This document shows, one piece after another, positions 35,530 through 46,771 of a stretch of DNA of 64,000 bases. The notes below the pieces were generated by a model, which did no database searches, had not been told where the DNA came from, and was given only the letters and a program-made list of their open reading frames with translations. How positions within the stretch are numbered: the first letter of the stretch is position 1; each line of letters begins with the position of its first letter. The stretch covers positions 1,922,001 through 1,986,000 of the forward strand of contig OZ241897.1 of NCBI GenBank assembly GCA_965203535.1, in the 5' to 3' direction. The position numbers were made by a program, and so were the translations under genes. Source of the stretch: JAJDTT01 sp022827025. GTDB lineage: Bacteria > Acidobacteriota > UBA6911 > RPQK01 > JAJDTT01.

Positions 35530-36984
35530 ATGTTGCGAGTTTCCAGCCTCTTGTCCCTGGGGGTCCTGATCGTCGCCACCGCGTCGACGGCGTTGCGGGC
35601 GGAGGGCCATGAACCGTTGCAGTTGGGATCCCGGCTGGAACTGTTCGTCGACGACTTCCTGATCGAGAAGACGAAAGGGTTGACGAAGCGCCTTCATGCT
35701 CCCGTTTCGGCGGGCAAATTTCTGGAGCTCAACAAGCCGTGGGAGGGGAACACCTGTTTCTACACCACCGTTTTCCAGGATGGCGACCGCTACCTCATGT
35801 ACTACCGAGGCAGCAGCGACCCCACTGCGACGCCTCCGTCGATGCTCGCGGCGGGTGAGGAAGTGATCCCGAAGCATCCCGAGTTCGCATGTGTCCTGGT
35901 GAGTTCCGACGGAATTCGCTGGGAACGTCCCTCCGTCGGCATCCACGAGTTCAATGGTTCCCGGGACAACAACATCGTCTGGACCGGCAGGGGCACCCAC
36001 AACCTGGCCCCCATGCTCGACCCCAAACCGGGCATACCGGAATCGGAACGTTTCAAGGCCCTCTGCGGCGGACCCTTGCTGGCTCTCAAATCAGCGGACG
36101 GATTCCGTTGGGAGAAGATGCAGGAAGAGCCGGTCATAAGCGACGGAGCCTTCGATTCCCTGAACATCCCGGTCTGGGATCATGTGCGGGGCCGCTATCT
36201 GGCCATCTACCGCGACTTCACCGAAGGCGTCCGCACCATCAAGATCGCCGAGTCGGACGACTTCCTGAACTGGACTCCCGGAGAATGGGGCGATTTCGGG
36301 GACGCACCGCTGGAGCATCTCTACACCAACGGCACGGCCCCGTATATCCGGGCTCCCCATATCTTCCTGGGCTTCCCCAAGCGTTTTCATCCCTGGCGCA
36401 ACCAATACCCCGACTCTCCCCGGCCGGGAGTTTCGGATGCGGTGCTCATGTCCAGCCGGGACGGCTACCACTGGCACCGTCACCTGGAGGCGTTCGTCCG
36501 TCCCGGGCGGGACCCCAGGAACTGGCTCAACCGAAACAATCTCCTGGCGGCGGGGACGGTGGCCACCGCTCCCGACGAACTCTCCCTCTACATGCTTCGC
36601 AATTACAAGGCCCCCAGCCTCTACCTGGAGCGGATGGTGCTGCGCACCGACGGCTTCGTCTCCGTGCACGCGGGTCATGGGGGCGGCGAGTTCGTGACCA
36701 AGCCGTTGGTCTTCGAAGGCTCCAACCTGGTGCTGAACTTCGCCACCTCGGCCGCCGGGAGCATTCACGTGGAGCTCCAGGACGCCCAGGGACAGGTCCT
36801 TCCCAGCTTCGGACTGGAGGAATCCCCCATGATCTGGGGAGACGAGATCGAGTATTTCGTCCGCTGGGAACGGGACCTGGCCGCCACGACTTCGGACAAC
36901 CCTCTGAGGCGGATCGCCGGAAAGCCCGTGAAACTACGGTTCGTGATGAAAGACGCGGACCTCTACTCGATCCGGTTCCGTTAG
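35530..36984 (+). CDS. Secreted glycosidase-like protein (five-bladed propeller type)
   Basis: A 484-residue protein from the ATG at 35530, with AAGGAGG just upstream and a signal peptide (LLSLGVLIVATASTALRA). The body shows repeats typical of the GH32/43/68-like five-bladed propeller proteins of Acidobacteriota/Planctomycetota: LFVDDFLIEKTKGL, YLMYYRGSSDP, VLVSSDGIRWERPS, DNNIVWTGRG, and VLMSSRDGYHWHRHLEAFVR. A C-terminal beta domain (about 390-484) resembles those fused to such enzymes. It has the same architecture as the protein at 51547-53052. Catalytic activity and substrate are not proven. Confidence 0.75.
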   Translation: MLRVSSLLSLGVLIVATASTALRAEGHEPLQLGSRLELFVDDFLIEKTKGLTKRLHAPVSAGKFLELNKPWEGNTCFYTTVFQDGDRYLMYYRGSSDPTATPPSMLAAGEEVIPKHPEFACVLVSSDGIRWERPSVGIHEFNGSRDNNIVWTGRGTHNLAPMLDPKPGIPESERFKALCGGPLLALKSADGFRWEKMQEEPVISDGAFDSLNIPVWDHVRGRYLAIYRDFTEGVRTIKIAESDDFLNWTPGEWGDFGDAPLEHLYTNGTAPYIRAPHIFLGFPKRFHPWRNQYPDSPRPGVSDAVLMSSRDGYHWHRHLEAFVRPGRDPRNWLNRNNLLAAGTVATAPDELSLYMLRNYKAPSLYLERMVLRTDGFVSVHAGHGGGEFVTKPLVFEGSNLVLNFATSAAGSIHVELQDAQGQVLPSFGLEESPMIWGDEIEYFVRWERDLAATTSDNPLRRIAGKPVKLRFVMKDADLYSIRFR

Positions 36985-37083
36985 AATTTCGCGACCGAGA
37001 CCGGGGGATACGCTCCATACAAAGCGCGACCATGGGGGGAGGTTCCGATCTCCCTTTTGTGGGCGTCCCCATTCCGGGGACTA

Positions 37084-37325
37084 GCCCGCATTTCTCATCA
37101 GGGGGCGTGACGATCGCGCAGGATTTTCGCCCTCAGCGCGTGCTCGTGACCGAGAGCGTAGTGGTGACTACGCTTGAGGGAGCATGTGCGCGCTGAGGGC
37201 GAAAAGACCAGCGAGCGAGCGCCCAGCGCAGTCTGTCCTGGAAAAACCTTGGAAAAATCCGCGGAAATGCTCAAAAACAGATTGTTTTTCATCATACGCA
37301 TAGCGACCTGATGAGAAATGCGGGC
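37084..37325. repeat. 242-bp element with 19-bp perfect terminal inverted repeats and nested hairpins
   Basis: Ends: GCCCGCATTTCTCATCAGG (37084-37102) and its exact reverse complement (37307-37325). Inside are a 17-bp perfect inverted pair TTTTCGCCCTCAGCGCG (37124-37140 with 37189-37205) and an 8-bp pair AGCGTAGT/ACTACGCT (37155-37162, 37167-37174). No coding frame is supported. It looks like a MITE or the remaining ends of a deleted IS. The rest of the 36985-37523 gap shows only the downstream promoter. Confidence 0.75.
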
Positions 37326-37477
37326 GAGCGTCGCTCCCAAGGTTCGATCTGCCTGCACGCACAGCTACTTCCTCGGGACTAGCCGGGGCCCGCAGTTGGC
37401 GACGCGATCGGTACGTTCGGCTACCGTTTCAGAGACCTTGGAGTCCTGGCTTGACGAGTTCTTCGCGACCCAATATG

Positions 37478-37520
37478 TTGAATTAAGTCCACAATAAATC
37501 GATATAGGTATATTCTATAC
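37478..37520 (+). promoter_or_regulatory. Promoter and palindromic operator of the hipB-like gene
   Basis: A sigma-70-like promoter can be read as TTGAAT (37478-37483), 17 bp spacer, GATATA (37501-37506). The palindrome GTATATTCTATAC (37508-37520) sits right behind the -10 and ends 3 bp before the ATG at 37524. There is no Shine-Dalgarno sequence, so a leaderless or very short-leader transcript is likely. The palindrome is a natural autorepression site for the XRE protein. Confidence 0.55.
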
Positions 37521-37523
37521 ATC

Positions 37524-37865
37524 ATGGGAAACCGAAGTCGGATCACCGATTCTCCGCCGGCCGCCGTCGAAAACGCGCTCAGGCAATTCGGTCGCAACCT
37601 CCGCACGGCCCGTTTGCGACGGAGACTGCGCATCCAGGACGTGGCCGATCGCATCGGCGCCTCCCGCTTCACGGTCGCCAATCTGGAAAAAGGCAAACCC
37701 GGGGCCTCGGCTGCTGCGTACCTCGGAGCGCTGTGGGCGTTGGGTCTTTTGAACCAAGCAGACAACCTCGCCGACCCTGACCGCGACGAGGAGGGCAAGG
37801 TCCTGGAGAGCGCCAGGAGCCCAAGGCGAGCCTCCCGCCGCCGGCGTCTTGAAAATGACTTCTGA
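37524..37865 (+). CDS. HipB-like XRE antitoxin/repressor
   Basis: A 113-residue DNA-binding protein with a clear helix-turn-helix: LRTARLRRRLRIQDVADRIG, then ASRFTVANLEKGKPGASAAA. The C-terminal tail is basic (SPRRASRRRRLEN). It is followed by, and overlaps by about 11 bp, the N-terminal part of a HipA gene, the standard HipBA order. Since HipA is deleted (see 37855-38209), it survives as an antitoxin without toxin. It probably autoregulates through the palindrome immediately upstream of its ATG. Confidence 0.85.
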   Translation: MGNRSRITDSPPAAVENALRQFGRNLRTARLRRRLRIQDVADRIGASRFTVANLEKGKPGASAAAYLGALWALGLLNQADNLADPDRDEEGKVLESARSPRRASRRRRLENDF

Positions 37866-38209
37866 GCGCGAGTGCTACGTCTACATCGTCCTGCCGGGAG
37901 AGACGGAGTTCGTGACCGCCGGCCGTTTTCGCGTCTCCGAAACGCGCCGCGGCTCCCCGCTCGGTGAGTTCGTGTACGGTCGCCGCTACCTTGAGCGACC
38001 TGACGCCGTGGAGTTCGATCCCGTCGAACTGCGACTCGCGGACCGCCTGTACGAAACCGGCCGCATGAAGGGATCGTGTCTCCACGGTGATCCGCACAAC
38101 ATGGCACGCGACGATGCGTCGTTTCGGTGTCACCGAAAAGGATTGCGAACTGATCCGTGGAGCGTTTCTGTACGATGGCCTTTTCGCGGAGAAAAAAGGG
38201 GTCCGATGA
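37855..38209 (+). pseudogene. HipA-like kinase toxin with internal deletion
   Basis: From ATG 37855 the first about 75 codons match the HipA N-terminal domain (YVYIVLPGETEFVTAGRF; GEFVYGRRYLERPDAVEFDP; YETGRMKG). The whole kinase core is missing. From about 38082, in another frame, a C-terminal HipA-like tail appears (MRRFGVTEKDCELIRGAFLY) and stops at 38207-38209. A frame continuing from the N-terminus would encode a 120-residue hybrid product. With no ATP-binding or catalytic residues left, it cannot be an active toxin. Confidence 0.8.
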
Positions 38210-38265
38210 GAATATGAGAATACGGATCGTGGGAGCCGTAAAGGCCACCAGTGACGGTGCGGACG

Positions 38266-40695
<2,430 letters not shown>

Positions 40696-40909
40696 TAGCC
40701 TCTCTGACGAAACCGTTTCTCAACCCCTAACGTATAATATCTTACCGGTCGGATTGCAGGCGCCGGATCGGCACCCCGCTATCGAGGCCGGTTCACGGGA
40801 GGCGATTTCGACTCGGCGCCGCCCGGGTGGACTGGGCGCGGGAAATACGGGATAGTAGCGGGAGCGGGTGCCGGCGGGACCGGCAATCCATCCCGACGGA
40901 GGTGAGTCC

Positions 40910-41602
40910 ATGTTCTTCGATCCGCTTTATCTGCTCATGATTCTGCCGCCCCTGGGTCTTTCCCTGTGGGCCAGCTTCAAGACCAAGTCGGCTTTCAACA
41001 AGTATTCCAAAGTCCTGTCCATGCGGGGCCTCACCGGGGCCCAGGCGGCCCGCCATCTCTTGAGCTACGCCGGTATCGGCGACGTGAAGATCGTGCAGAC
41101 GGCGGGAATGTTGTCGGACCACTACAATCCGACGAGCAAGACCCTAGCGCTGTCCGAGAACGTCTTCCGCTCCTCTTCGGTGGCCGCCATCGGCGTCGCC
41201 TGCCACGAAGCCGGCCATGCCATCCAGCACGCCGAGGGCTACAAACCGCTCTGGCTCCGGTCGATCCTGGTCCCGACGGCCAACATCGGATCGTCGGTGG
41301 GGTACTTCGTCATGCTCGGGGGCCTCTTCTTGTCCAGCCAGGACATGGTCCTGGTCGGGGCGATCCTCTTTTCGGCCGTCCTGGCATTCCAGGTCGTGAC
41401 CCTTCCCGTGGAGTTCGATGCGTCGGCCCGCGCCAAGAGGCTGGCCGTGGAACAGGGCATCGTCACCGCTCAGGAGCGGCGCGGCGTGGACCGAGTCCTC
41501 AACGCGGCCGCCCTGACCTATGTGGCCGCCGCCGTCTCCACCCTGATGACCCTGCTCTATTTCCTGCTCCGAGCCGGGCTGCTGGGAGGCCGGGACGACT
41601 GA
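40910..41602 (+). CDS. Membrane zinc metallopeptidase, YugP family
   Basis: A 230-residue membrane protein from the ATG at 40910, supported by GGAGGTGA at 40898-40905. It has an N-terminal transmembrane segment (LYLLMILPPLGLSLWASF), the zinc motif H99-E-A-G-H103 in CHEAGHAIQHAEGY, two further hydrophobic segments (about 130-175), FDASARAKRL and a C-terminal membrane segment. This is the neutral zinc metallopeptidase 2 family (YugP). Its physiological substrate is unknown; membrane-protein quality control is a common proposal. Adjacent divergent lon fits that idea only loosely. Confidence 0.88.
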   Translation: MFFDPLYLLMILPPLGLSLWASFKTKSAFNKYSKVLSMRGLTGAQAARHLLSYAGIGDVKIVQTAGMLSDHYNPTSKTLALSENVFRSSSVAAIGVACHEAGHAIQHAEGYKPLWLRSILVPTANIGSSVGYFVMLGGLFLSSQDMVLVGAILFSAVLAFQVVTLPVEFDASARAKRLAVEQGIVTAQERRGVDRVLNAAALTYVAAAVSTLMTLLYFLLRAGLLGGRDD

Positions 41603-41630
41603 GGCGCTCCGACCGCGGCCCGAAAACGTC

Positions 41631-42188
41631 ATGCAGCGCCACCCTCAAATCCTGAATCGGGCTCACACCGCCCTGCTGGTGGTGGACGTCCAGACCCGGC
41701 TCACCCAAGCGGTCCGTAACGGCCAGGCTATGGTGGCCGAAATCGTGAAGCTGGTCCGCGGATTCCGGATTCTGGGCCTTCCCGTCTTCGTCACCGAGCA
41801 ATACCCCAAGGGACTGGGCCACACCGAGCCCGGCATCCTGGAGGCGCTCGGCGGAAACCCGGCCGTGGTGAAGACCACCTTCAGTTGCTGCGGAGCCCCG
41901 GACCTGGTTTCCGGCATCCGGAGTCGGGGAATCCGTCAGGTCCTGGTTTCGGGGACGGAGGCGCATGTCTGTGTGCAGCAGACGGCCCTGGATCTGCTGT
42001 CCCGGGATTTTCAGGTCCAGTTGGCCGTGGACGCCGTCGCCTCCCGCAAGGAGCTGGACTACCGGACGGCGCTGGACCGCATGGCCCGGTCGGGGGTGAT
42101 CCTGACCAGCGTCGAGTCGGCCCTGTTCGAACTCCTGGAAGTCTCGGGCACCGCCGAATTCAAGCAGGTGGCTGCCCTCATCAAGTAG
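41631..42188 (+). CDS. Isochorismatase-family cysteine hydrolase
   Basis: A 185-residue protein with the catalytic triad of the family: D19 (LLVVDVQTRL), K81 (VVKTTFSCC) and C114 (TEAHVCVQQTALDL). A cis-peptide-type GTEAHVC stretch precedes the cysteine. Members hydrolyse isochorismate, nicotinamide, N-carbamoyl amino acids or other small amides. The YcaC-like ALLVVDVQTRLTQAV start suggests an amide hydrolase of unknown substrate. It lies 28 bp after the zinc peptidase gene and 28 bp before the UxaA-like gene. Confidence 0.88.
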   Translation: MQRHPQILNRAHTALLVVDVQTRLTQAVRNGQAMVAEIVKLVRGFRILGLPVFVTEQYPKGLGHTEPGILEALGGNPAVVKTTFSCCGAPDLVSGIRSRGIRQVLVSGTEAHVCVQQTALDLLSRDFQVQLAVDAVASRKELDYRTALDRMARSGVILTSVESALFELLEVSGTAEFKQVAALIK

Positions 42189-42216
42189 GGAAGCGTTCCG
42201 GCGGCGCATAATCGCC

Positions 42217-44955
42217 GTGAGCGAGGCGCCACAACGTCGTTCTCTGGAGACGATGCCACACTACCGGTTCCAAGAAATCGGAAGACTCCCCGCCCCCGAG
42301 GACAACGTCGCCATAGCGATCCGTACCCTGCCTCCGGGGACCCGGATCGAATACCAGGGTGGCGAGCTGGTTCTGGATCACACCGTAATGGAGGGGCATC
42401 GATTCGCCGTCTCCCCCATCGCCGAGGGGGAAGCGCTTCTGTCCTGGGGATTCCCATTCGGATTCGCCTGCCGGGACATCGCGCCCGGAAGCTACGTTTG
42501 CAATCGAAGGGCCGTGGAGGCTCTTTCCGGACGGAACCTGGAGATCTCCCTGCCCGAGGCTCCCAATTTCACCGATCGCATCGACCCCTACCTCATGGAC
42601 GAGGCAGGATTCGAGCCGGGCCGCCAGACGCCCCGCAACCTCTCGGGCGGGACCTTTCCGGGCTACGAAAGGTCTTCGGACCGGGGCGTCGGGACCCGCA
42701 ACTACGTGGTGATCCTGGGGACGTCCTCCCGCACCGGCAGCTTCGCCCGGGTCCTGGCCGAGCGGCTCAAAGGGGAAGCCGAGCCGTTGGAAAACGTGGA
42801 CGGCATCGTGGCCGTGGCCCACACCGAGGGGGGACAGGATACGGATCCCAACAACCTGGAACTGGTTCTGTCCACACTTTCGGGGTTCGTGGTCCATCCC
42901 AACGTGGGAGCCGTGCTGTGCGTGGACCGGGGCACCGAAGCGGTGACCAACGGCCGCCTGAGAAGGCACCTGCTGCGAAACGGGTTCCCCCTCGGAGACG
43001 TCCCGCACCATTTTCTGACCCTGAGGGACAGCTTCCGGAACGAATTGAGCCGGAGCGAGCGAATCGTTCGGGACTGGCTTCCCCGGGTCGACTCCTGTCG
43101 GCGGACACCCCAGCCGGTGACGGGCCTCCGGCTGGCCCTCCAGTGCGGCGGCTCCGACGCATTTTCGGGCATTTCCGCGAACCCCCTCTCCGGCTGGGTC
43201 GCCAGGGAGATCCTGCGCCAGGGAGGATCGGCCAACCTGGCCGAGACCGACGAGCTCATCGGAGCCGAGGCCTACGTCCTGCAGAACGTCCGCGACCTGG
43301 CGACGGCGCGGGCTTTCCTGTCCAAGGTGGCCAAATTCAAGGAAAGGGTCGCGTGGCACGGCGAATCGGCCCAGGGCAACCCCTCCGGCGGCAACATCCT
43401 CCGAGGGCTCTACAACATCGTGATCAAGTCCCTGGGAGCCGCCACCAAGCGCCACCCCGGCGTGCGGCTCGACTACGTCATCGACTACGCCCAGCGGATG
43501 ACGGAACCAGGTTACTACTTCATGGACAGCCCCGGAAACGACCTGGAAAGCCTCGCCGGCCAGGTGGCCTCGGGAACCAACCTCATCTTCTTCACCACCG
43601 GCAACGGGTCGGTCACCAACTTCCCCTTCGTCCCCACCATCAAGATCGTCACCACGAGCGGGCGATTCGGCCTCCTTTCGCGGGACATGGACTTCAACGC
43701 CGGCGCCTTCCTTGAGGGAACGCCCCTCCCGGATCTGGGCCGGGAACTGTTGGACCTGACCCTGCAGGTGGCTTCGGGTCAGCGGAGCGTCGGGGAGAAG
43801 GCGGGCCATTCCCAGGTTTCGCTCTGGCGGAACTGGCAACAGACCGACGGCTCCAACCTGGTCCGTCTCCAGAATGCGCGGCGGCCGCGGGTCGACGTCC
43901 CGATCCGGCTCAAGCCCCCCGTTTCCGGTTCCCGGCTGAAGTTCGACGGGATCCGGACCCCCGACGGCTGGGTCACCCATCAGATCGGACTCATCCTGCC
44001 CACCAGCCTCTGCTCCAGCCAGATCGCCCGTCTCCTCGCCCAGCGCCTCACCCATCGGCAGGCCGGCGGGAACAGCGCGGTTTCCCGGTTCGTGGCGCTC
44101 CCTCACACCGAAGGCTGCGGCTGCTCGGGAGGTCAGACGCGTCAACTCTACTCGCGCACCCTCCTGGGCCATCTGACCCATCCCACGGTCGCGGCCGGCC
44201 TCTTCCTGGAACACGGTTGCGAGGCGACCCACAACGACTACATGACCACGCAGCTGGTCCGCATGGGAGGCGACGTCGAAGCCTACGGGAAGGCCAGCAT
44301 CCAGTTGGACGGGGGAATCGAGAAGGTCGGGCACAGGGTGGAAACCTGGTTCCGGAACACACTCTCGGGCCGGTCTGCTCCCCCGCGGCAAGCCGTGGGG
44401 TTGGAATCATTGAGGCTGGCGGTCCTGACCTCGGGACGCCCGACCGAGGCCGCCTGCCGGACTCTGAGCTCCCTGGTGCAGGGTTACGTCCATTCCGGGG
44501 CCACCGTCGTGATTCCGGAACGGGACGCCCTCCTGGAGAGCCCGTCGTGGCGGGAGATCCTCTTGGAGCCGCGCCCGTCGGAGCCCACGCTCCTCTTCGG
44601 CGAGAGGGCGCAAGTGAAGGGCCTGCAGATCATGGAAGCCGCCACCGACCACGGAGTCGAGCTCATGACCGGTCTTGGGGCCACCGGAGCGGAGATCCTC
44701 CTGGCATGGGTCGGCCAGGAACCGCTGCCGGGTCACGTCATGATCCCGACGCTGCAGGTTTCCGATGCCGAGAGCATGGCCGGGAACCGGGGGCAGGACC
44801 TGGATCTGGTGCTCGCCGGCCCTCCCGAATCGTGGGAGGAGAGGCTGTCGGCCCTGGTTCTGGACCTGGCTTCGGGCAGATACACGCCGGTTCTCCAAGG
44901 CCAGGGAAACGTGGATTTTCAGATCACCCGGGGGCCTCTCGGGGTCTCTCTGTAA
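42217..44955 (+). CDS. UxaA/GarD-family sugar-acid dehydratase-like protein with internal duplication
   Basis: A 912-residue protein. N-terminal SAF-like domain (about 25-120), then two copies of the altronate/galactarate dehydratase core. Copy 1 has GVGTRNYVVILGTS, HTEG at 202-205 and VDRGTEAVTNGRL, and continues through YAQRMTEPGYYFMDSPGND and FTTGNGSVTNFP. Copy 2, starting near residue 590, has VTHQIGLILPTSLCSSQI, HTEGCGCSGG at 630 and LEHGCEATHNDYM. Ordinary UxaA or GarD proteins are about half this size. The GTG at 42217 is given as start; ATG 42253 is an alternative with GGAGA close by. A role in hexarate or aldonate dehydration is plausible; the specific substrate is unknown. Confidence 0.8.
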   Translation: MSEAPQRRSLETMPHYRFQEIGRLPAPEDNVAIAIRTLPPGTRIEYQGGELVLDHTVMEGHRFAVSPIAEGEALLSWGFPFGFACRDIAPGSYVCNRRAVEALSGRNLEISLPEAPNFTDRIDPYLMDEAGFEPGRQTPRNLSGGTFPGYERSSDRGVGTRNYVVILGTSSRTGSFARVLAERLKGEAEPLENVDGIVAVAHTEGGQDTDPNNLELVLSTLSGFVVHPNVGAVLCVDRGTEAVTNGRLRRHLLRNGFPLGDVPHHFLTLRDSFRNELSRSERIVRDWLPRVDSCRRTPQPVTGLRLALQCGGSDAFSGISANPLSGWVAREILRQGGSANLAETDELIGAEAYVLQNVRDLATARAFLSKVAKFKERVAWHGESAQGNPSGGNILRGLYNIVIKSLGAATKRHPGVRLDYVIDYAQRMTEPGYYFMDSPGNDLESLAGQVASGTNLIFFTTGNGSVTNFPFVPTIKIVTTSGRFGLLSRDMDFNAGAFLEGTPLPDLGRELLDLTLQVASGQRSVGEKAGHSQVSLWRNWQQTDGSNLVRLQNARRPRVDVPIRLKPPVSGSRLKFDGIRTPDGWVTHQIGLILPTSLCSSQIARLLAQRLTHRQAGGNSAVSRFVALPHTEGCGCSGGQTRQLYSRTLLGHLTHPTVAAGLFLEHGCEATHNDYMTTQLVRMGGDVEAYGKASIQLDGGIEKVGHRVETWFRNTLSGRSAPPRQAVGLESLRLAVLTSGRPTEAACRTLSSLVQGYVHSGATVVIPERDALLESPSWREILLEPRPSEPTLLFGERAQVKGLQIMEAATDHGVELMTGLGATGAEILLAWVGQEPLPGHVMIPTLQVSDAESMAGNRGQDLDLVLAGPPESWEERLSALVLDLASGRYTPVLQGQGNVDFQITRGPLGVSL

Positions 44956-45101
44956 GGCGCCCGGTGGTCCTGCCGGCCGGACGCCGCCGGCGCTCCGGTC
45001 CGGGGCCCGAGGGCTTGACCGGGCGGCGGGGAGCCCATAGCATCCGGACTGCCAAATCAGCTTCCAATTTTCAGGCAGACGGGTCCATCAAGGAGTCAGA
45101 C

Positions 45102-46421
45102 ATGACCGAACTCACGGCCAAGGTGTTCGAGACCATCGACGGCATGCAGGATGAGATCGTCGAGAAGATCAGCGAAGTCGTCCGGATTCCCAGCATCAAT
45201 CCCAAGTATCCCGGAGTGGTCGCGGAAGAGGTCCTGGGAGGGGAGACCAATGCCAACCAGGTCGTGGCGGAGCTCTACCGGACCATCGGGTGCGAAGTGG
45301 ATGTCTGGGAAGCGGAGGCCCGCCGGGCCAACGCCGTGGGAGTCCTCAAGGGAGCCGGCGGGGGGAAGTCCCTCATCTTCAACGGCCACATCGATACCGT
45401 ACCCACCGGACGGCCGGAAGATTGGAGATGGTCGGACCCCTTCAGCGGCAAGGTGGACGGCGGGAAAATCTACGGCCGGGGTTCCTGCGACATGAAGGGA
45501 CCGGTGGTGAGCCAGGCCATGGCGGCCCTGGCCCTGCAGCGGCTGGGGATCCGGCTCAAGGGGGATCTGCTCCTGGAGAGCGTGGTGGGCGAAGAGGTGA
45601 TGGACCACGAGGCGGGTGTCACGGCCACGGTTCGAAGAGGCTACCGGGCGGATGCGGCCGTGGTTTCGGAGGCCTCGGCGCCGGTGCGGCCCCTGGCGAT
45701 CGTTCCCATCAGTCCGGGACTCCTCTGGATGGCGGTCACCTGCCGCGGCAAGTCGAGTCATGCGTCCACCCGGGCCGAGACCTTCCGGGCCGGCGGCTTC
45801 GGGGCCAGCGTGGCCGTCAACGCCATCGACAAGGGCATGTTCATCTTCGAATGCCTCCGCAAGCTGGAGGACGAATGGGGTCTCACCAAGATCCACGACC
45901 TGTTCAAGCCGGGCCATTTCACTCTCCATCCCGGAGTGGTCATGGGCGCACCCCACGGCGTGGGAGTCCCCTTCTTCATTTCCGAGTACTGCACCATCGA
46001 GTACGCCATCTGGTACCACCCGGAACAATCGGAGGATGAGGTCAAGCGGGAGGTGGAGAACCAGATCCACCACGCCGCCCAGTTGGACGAGTGGCTCCGC
46101 GAGAATCCTCCGGAAGTGGAGTGGAAGCTGCACTGGCCACCCTTCTCGGTGGACCGCGAGCATCCCATCTGCAAGGCCATGGCCGCAGCCCATGAAACCG
46201 CCGCCCGGGGCACGCCCTTCGAGGGGCCCGCCGCCATGCAGGGATTCTACGCCGTGTGCGACGCGGCGTTCCTGAGCGCCAAAGGCATTCCCAGCCTGGT
46301 CTACGGCCCCGGGAGCCTCCTCCAGGCCCACGCCGTCGACGAGTTCCTGGACATCTCGGAGCTGATGGTCGCCACCAAGGCCTATGCCCAGGTGGCCATG
46401 GACTGGTGCGGAGTCGCCTGA
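45102..46421 (+). CDS. M20-family metallopeptidase (ArgE/DapE type)
   Basis: A 439-residue enzyme from the ATG at 45102 with AAGGAG upstream. Zinc ligands and catalytic residues are seen: H96-I-D98 in FNGHIDTVP, the bridging Asp in GRGSCDMKGP, the catalytic pair E164-E165 in VVGEEVMD, and a late His in LQAHAVDEF. A lid/dimerisation domain lies at about 205-330. It hydrolyses an N-acyl or peptide bond in the cytoplasm. The substrate is unknown; the nearest neighbours are sugar-acid and amide enzymes. Confidence 0.87.
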   Translation: MTELTAKVFETIDGMQDEIVEKISEVVRIPSINPKYPGVVAEEVLGGETNANQVVAELYRTIGCEVDVWEAEARRANAVGVLKGAGGGKSLIFNGHIDTVPTGRPEDWRWSDPFSGKVDGGKIYGRGSCDMKGPVVSQAMAALALQRLGIRLKGDLLLESVVGEEVMDHEAGVTATVRRGYRADAAVVSEASAPVRPLAIVPISPGLLWMAVTCRGKSSHASTRAETFRAGGFGASVAVNAIDKGMFIFECLRKLEDEWGLTKIHDLFKPGHFTLHPGVVMGAPHGVGVPFFISEYCTIEYAIWYHPEQSEDEVKREVENQIHHAAQLDEWLRENPPEVEWKLHWPPFSVDREHPICKAMAAAHETAARGTPFEGPAAMQGFYAVCDAAFLSAKGIPSLVYGPGSLLQAHAVDEFLDISELMVATKAYAQVAMDWCGVA

Positions 46422-46474
46422 ACGGTCGCGTTAAGAGCTCCCCCACCGGCCCCGGTCCAGCGAAATCCTGCGAG

Positions 46475-46506
46475 AAAAGGAGTGGGGGTTTTCCTACCCC
46501 CACTCC
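46475..46506 (-). terminator. Rho-independent terminator, minus strand
   Basis: A perfect 10-bp stem GGAGTGGGGG / CCCCCACTCC (46479-46488 and 46497-46506) with an 8-nt loop. Read on the minus strand it is followed by TTTT (46475-46478). It lies 17 bp downstream of the predicted 3' end of the group II intron. Confidence 0.8.
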
Positions 46507-46562
46507 CACGGGGGGACTGGAAGTCGCGGTAGGGACGCCGGTTGCCCAGCGCCCCCCGCGCA

Positions 46563-46594
46563 GATCCGTGCGTGCCCGTTAAGGCACACGGCTC
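46563..46594 (-). ncRNA. Group II intron domain V hairpin
   Basis: On the minus strand the sequence starts GAGCCGTGTGCC, has a short TTAAC loop region and ends GGGCACGCACGGATC. This has the AGC catalytic triad at positions 2-4 and the two-part stem typical of bacterial domain V. Confidence 0.8.
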
Positions 46595-46651
46595 CTACCT
46601 CAGGTAGTGACGGCCGGGCGCGACCCCTTCCGTATCCGACCCCCGCCTGTG

Positions 46652-46771
46652 TCACGGTCGTCCCGGCTCTGCGTCCGGGCCGTGCTTTGGTGGTCCGAGA
46701 TTCCCCTTGGTTCCATCCCTTCGCTCCACCGACTCCGCAGAGAGTTGCCTCTCCTTGTTCGCCCGCTTCAT
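46652..46771 (-). pseudogene. N-terminal remnant of a group II intron-encoded protein
   Basis: A 39-codon frame from ATG 46771 reads MKRANKERQLSAESVERRDG and continues to a stop at 46652. Such Lys/Arg-rich leaders with SAESVERRDGTKGN precede the reverse-transcriptase domain in many bacterial intron proteins. None of the RT motifs, maturase or endonuclease parts follow before domain V, so the body of the gene is deleted. Confidence 0.65.

Noticed and set aside
37084..37325. Assignment of the inverted-repeat element to a named IS family such as IS1380
   Set aside because: The ends look IS-like, but without a transposase or database comparison the family cannot be stated.
40735..40740. TATAAT between lon and the zinc peptidase as a promoter
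   Set aside because: No -35 at correct spacing on either strand, and it is about 170 bp from the plus-strand gene; too weak to annotate.
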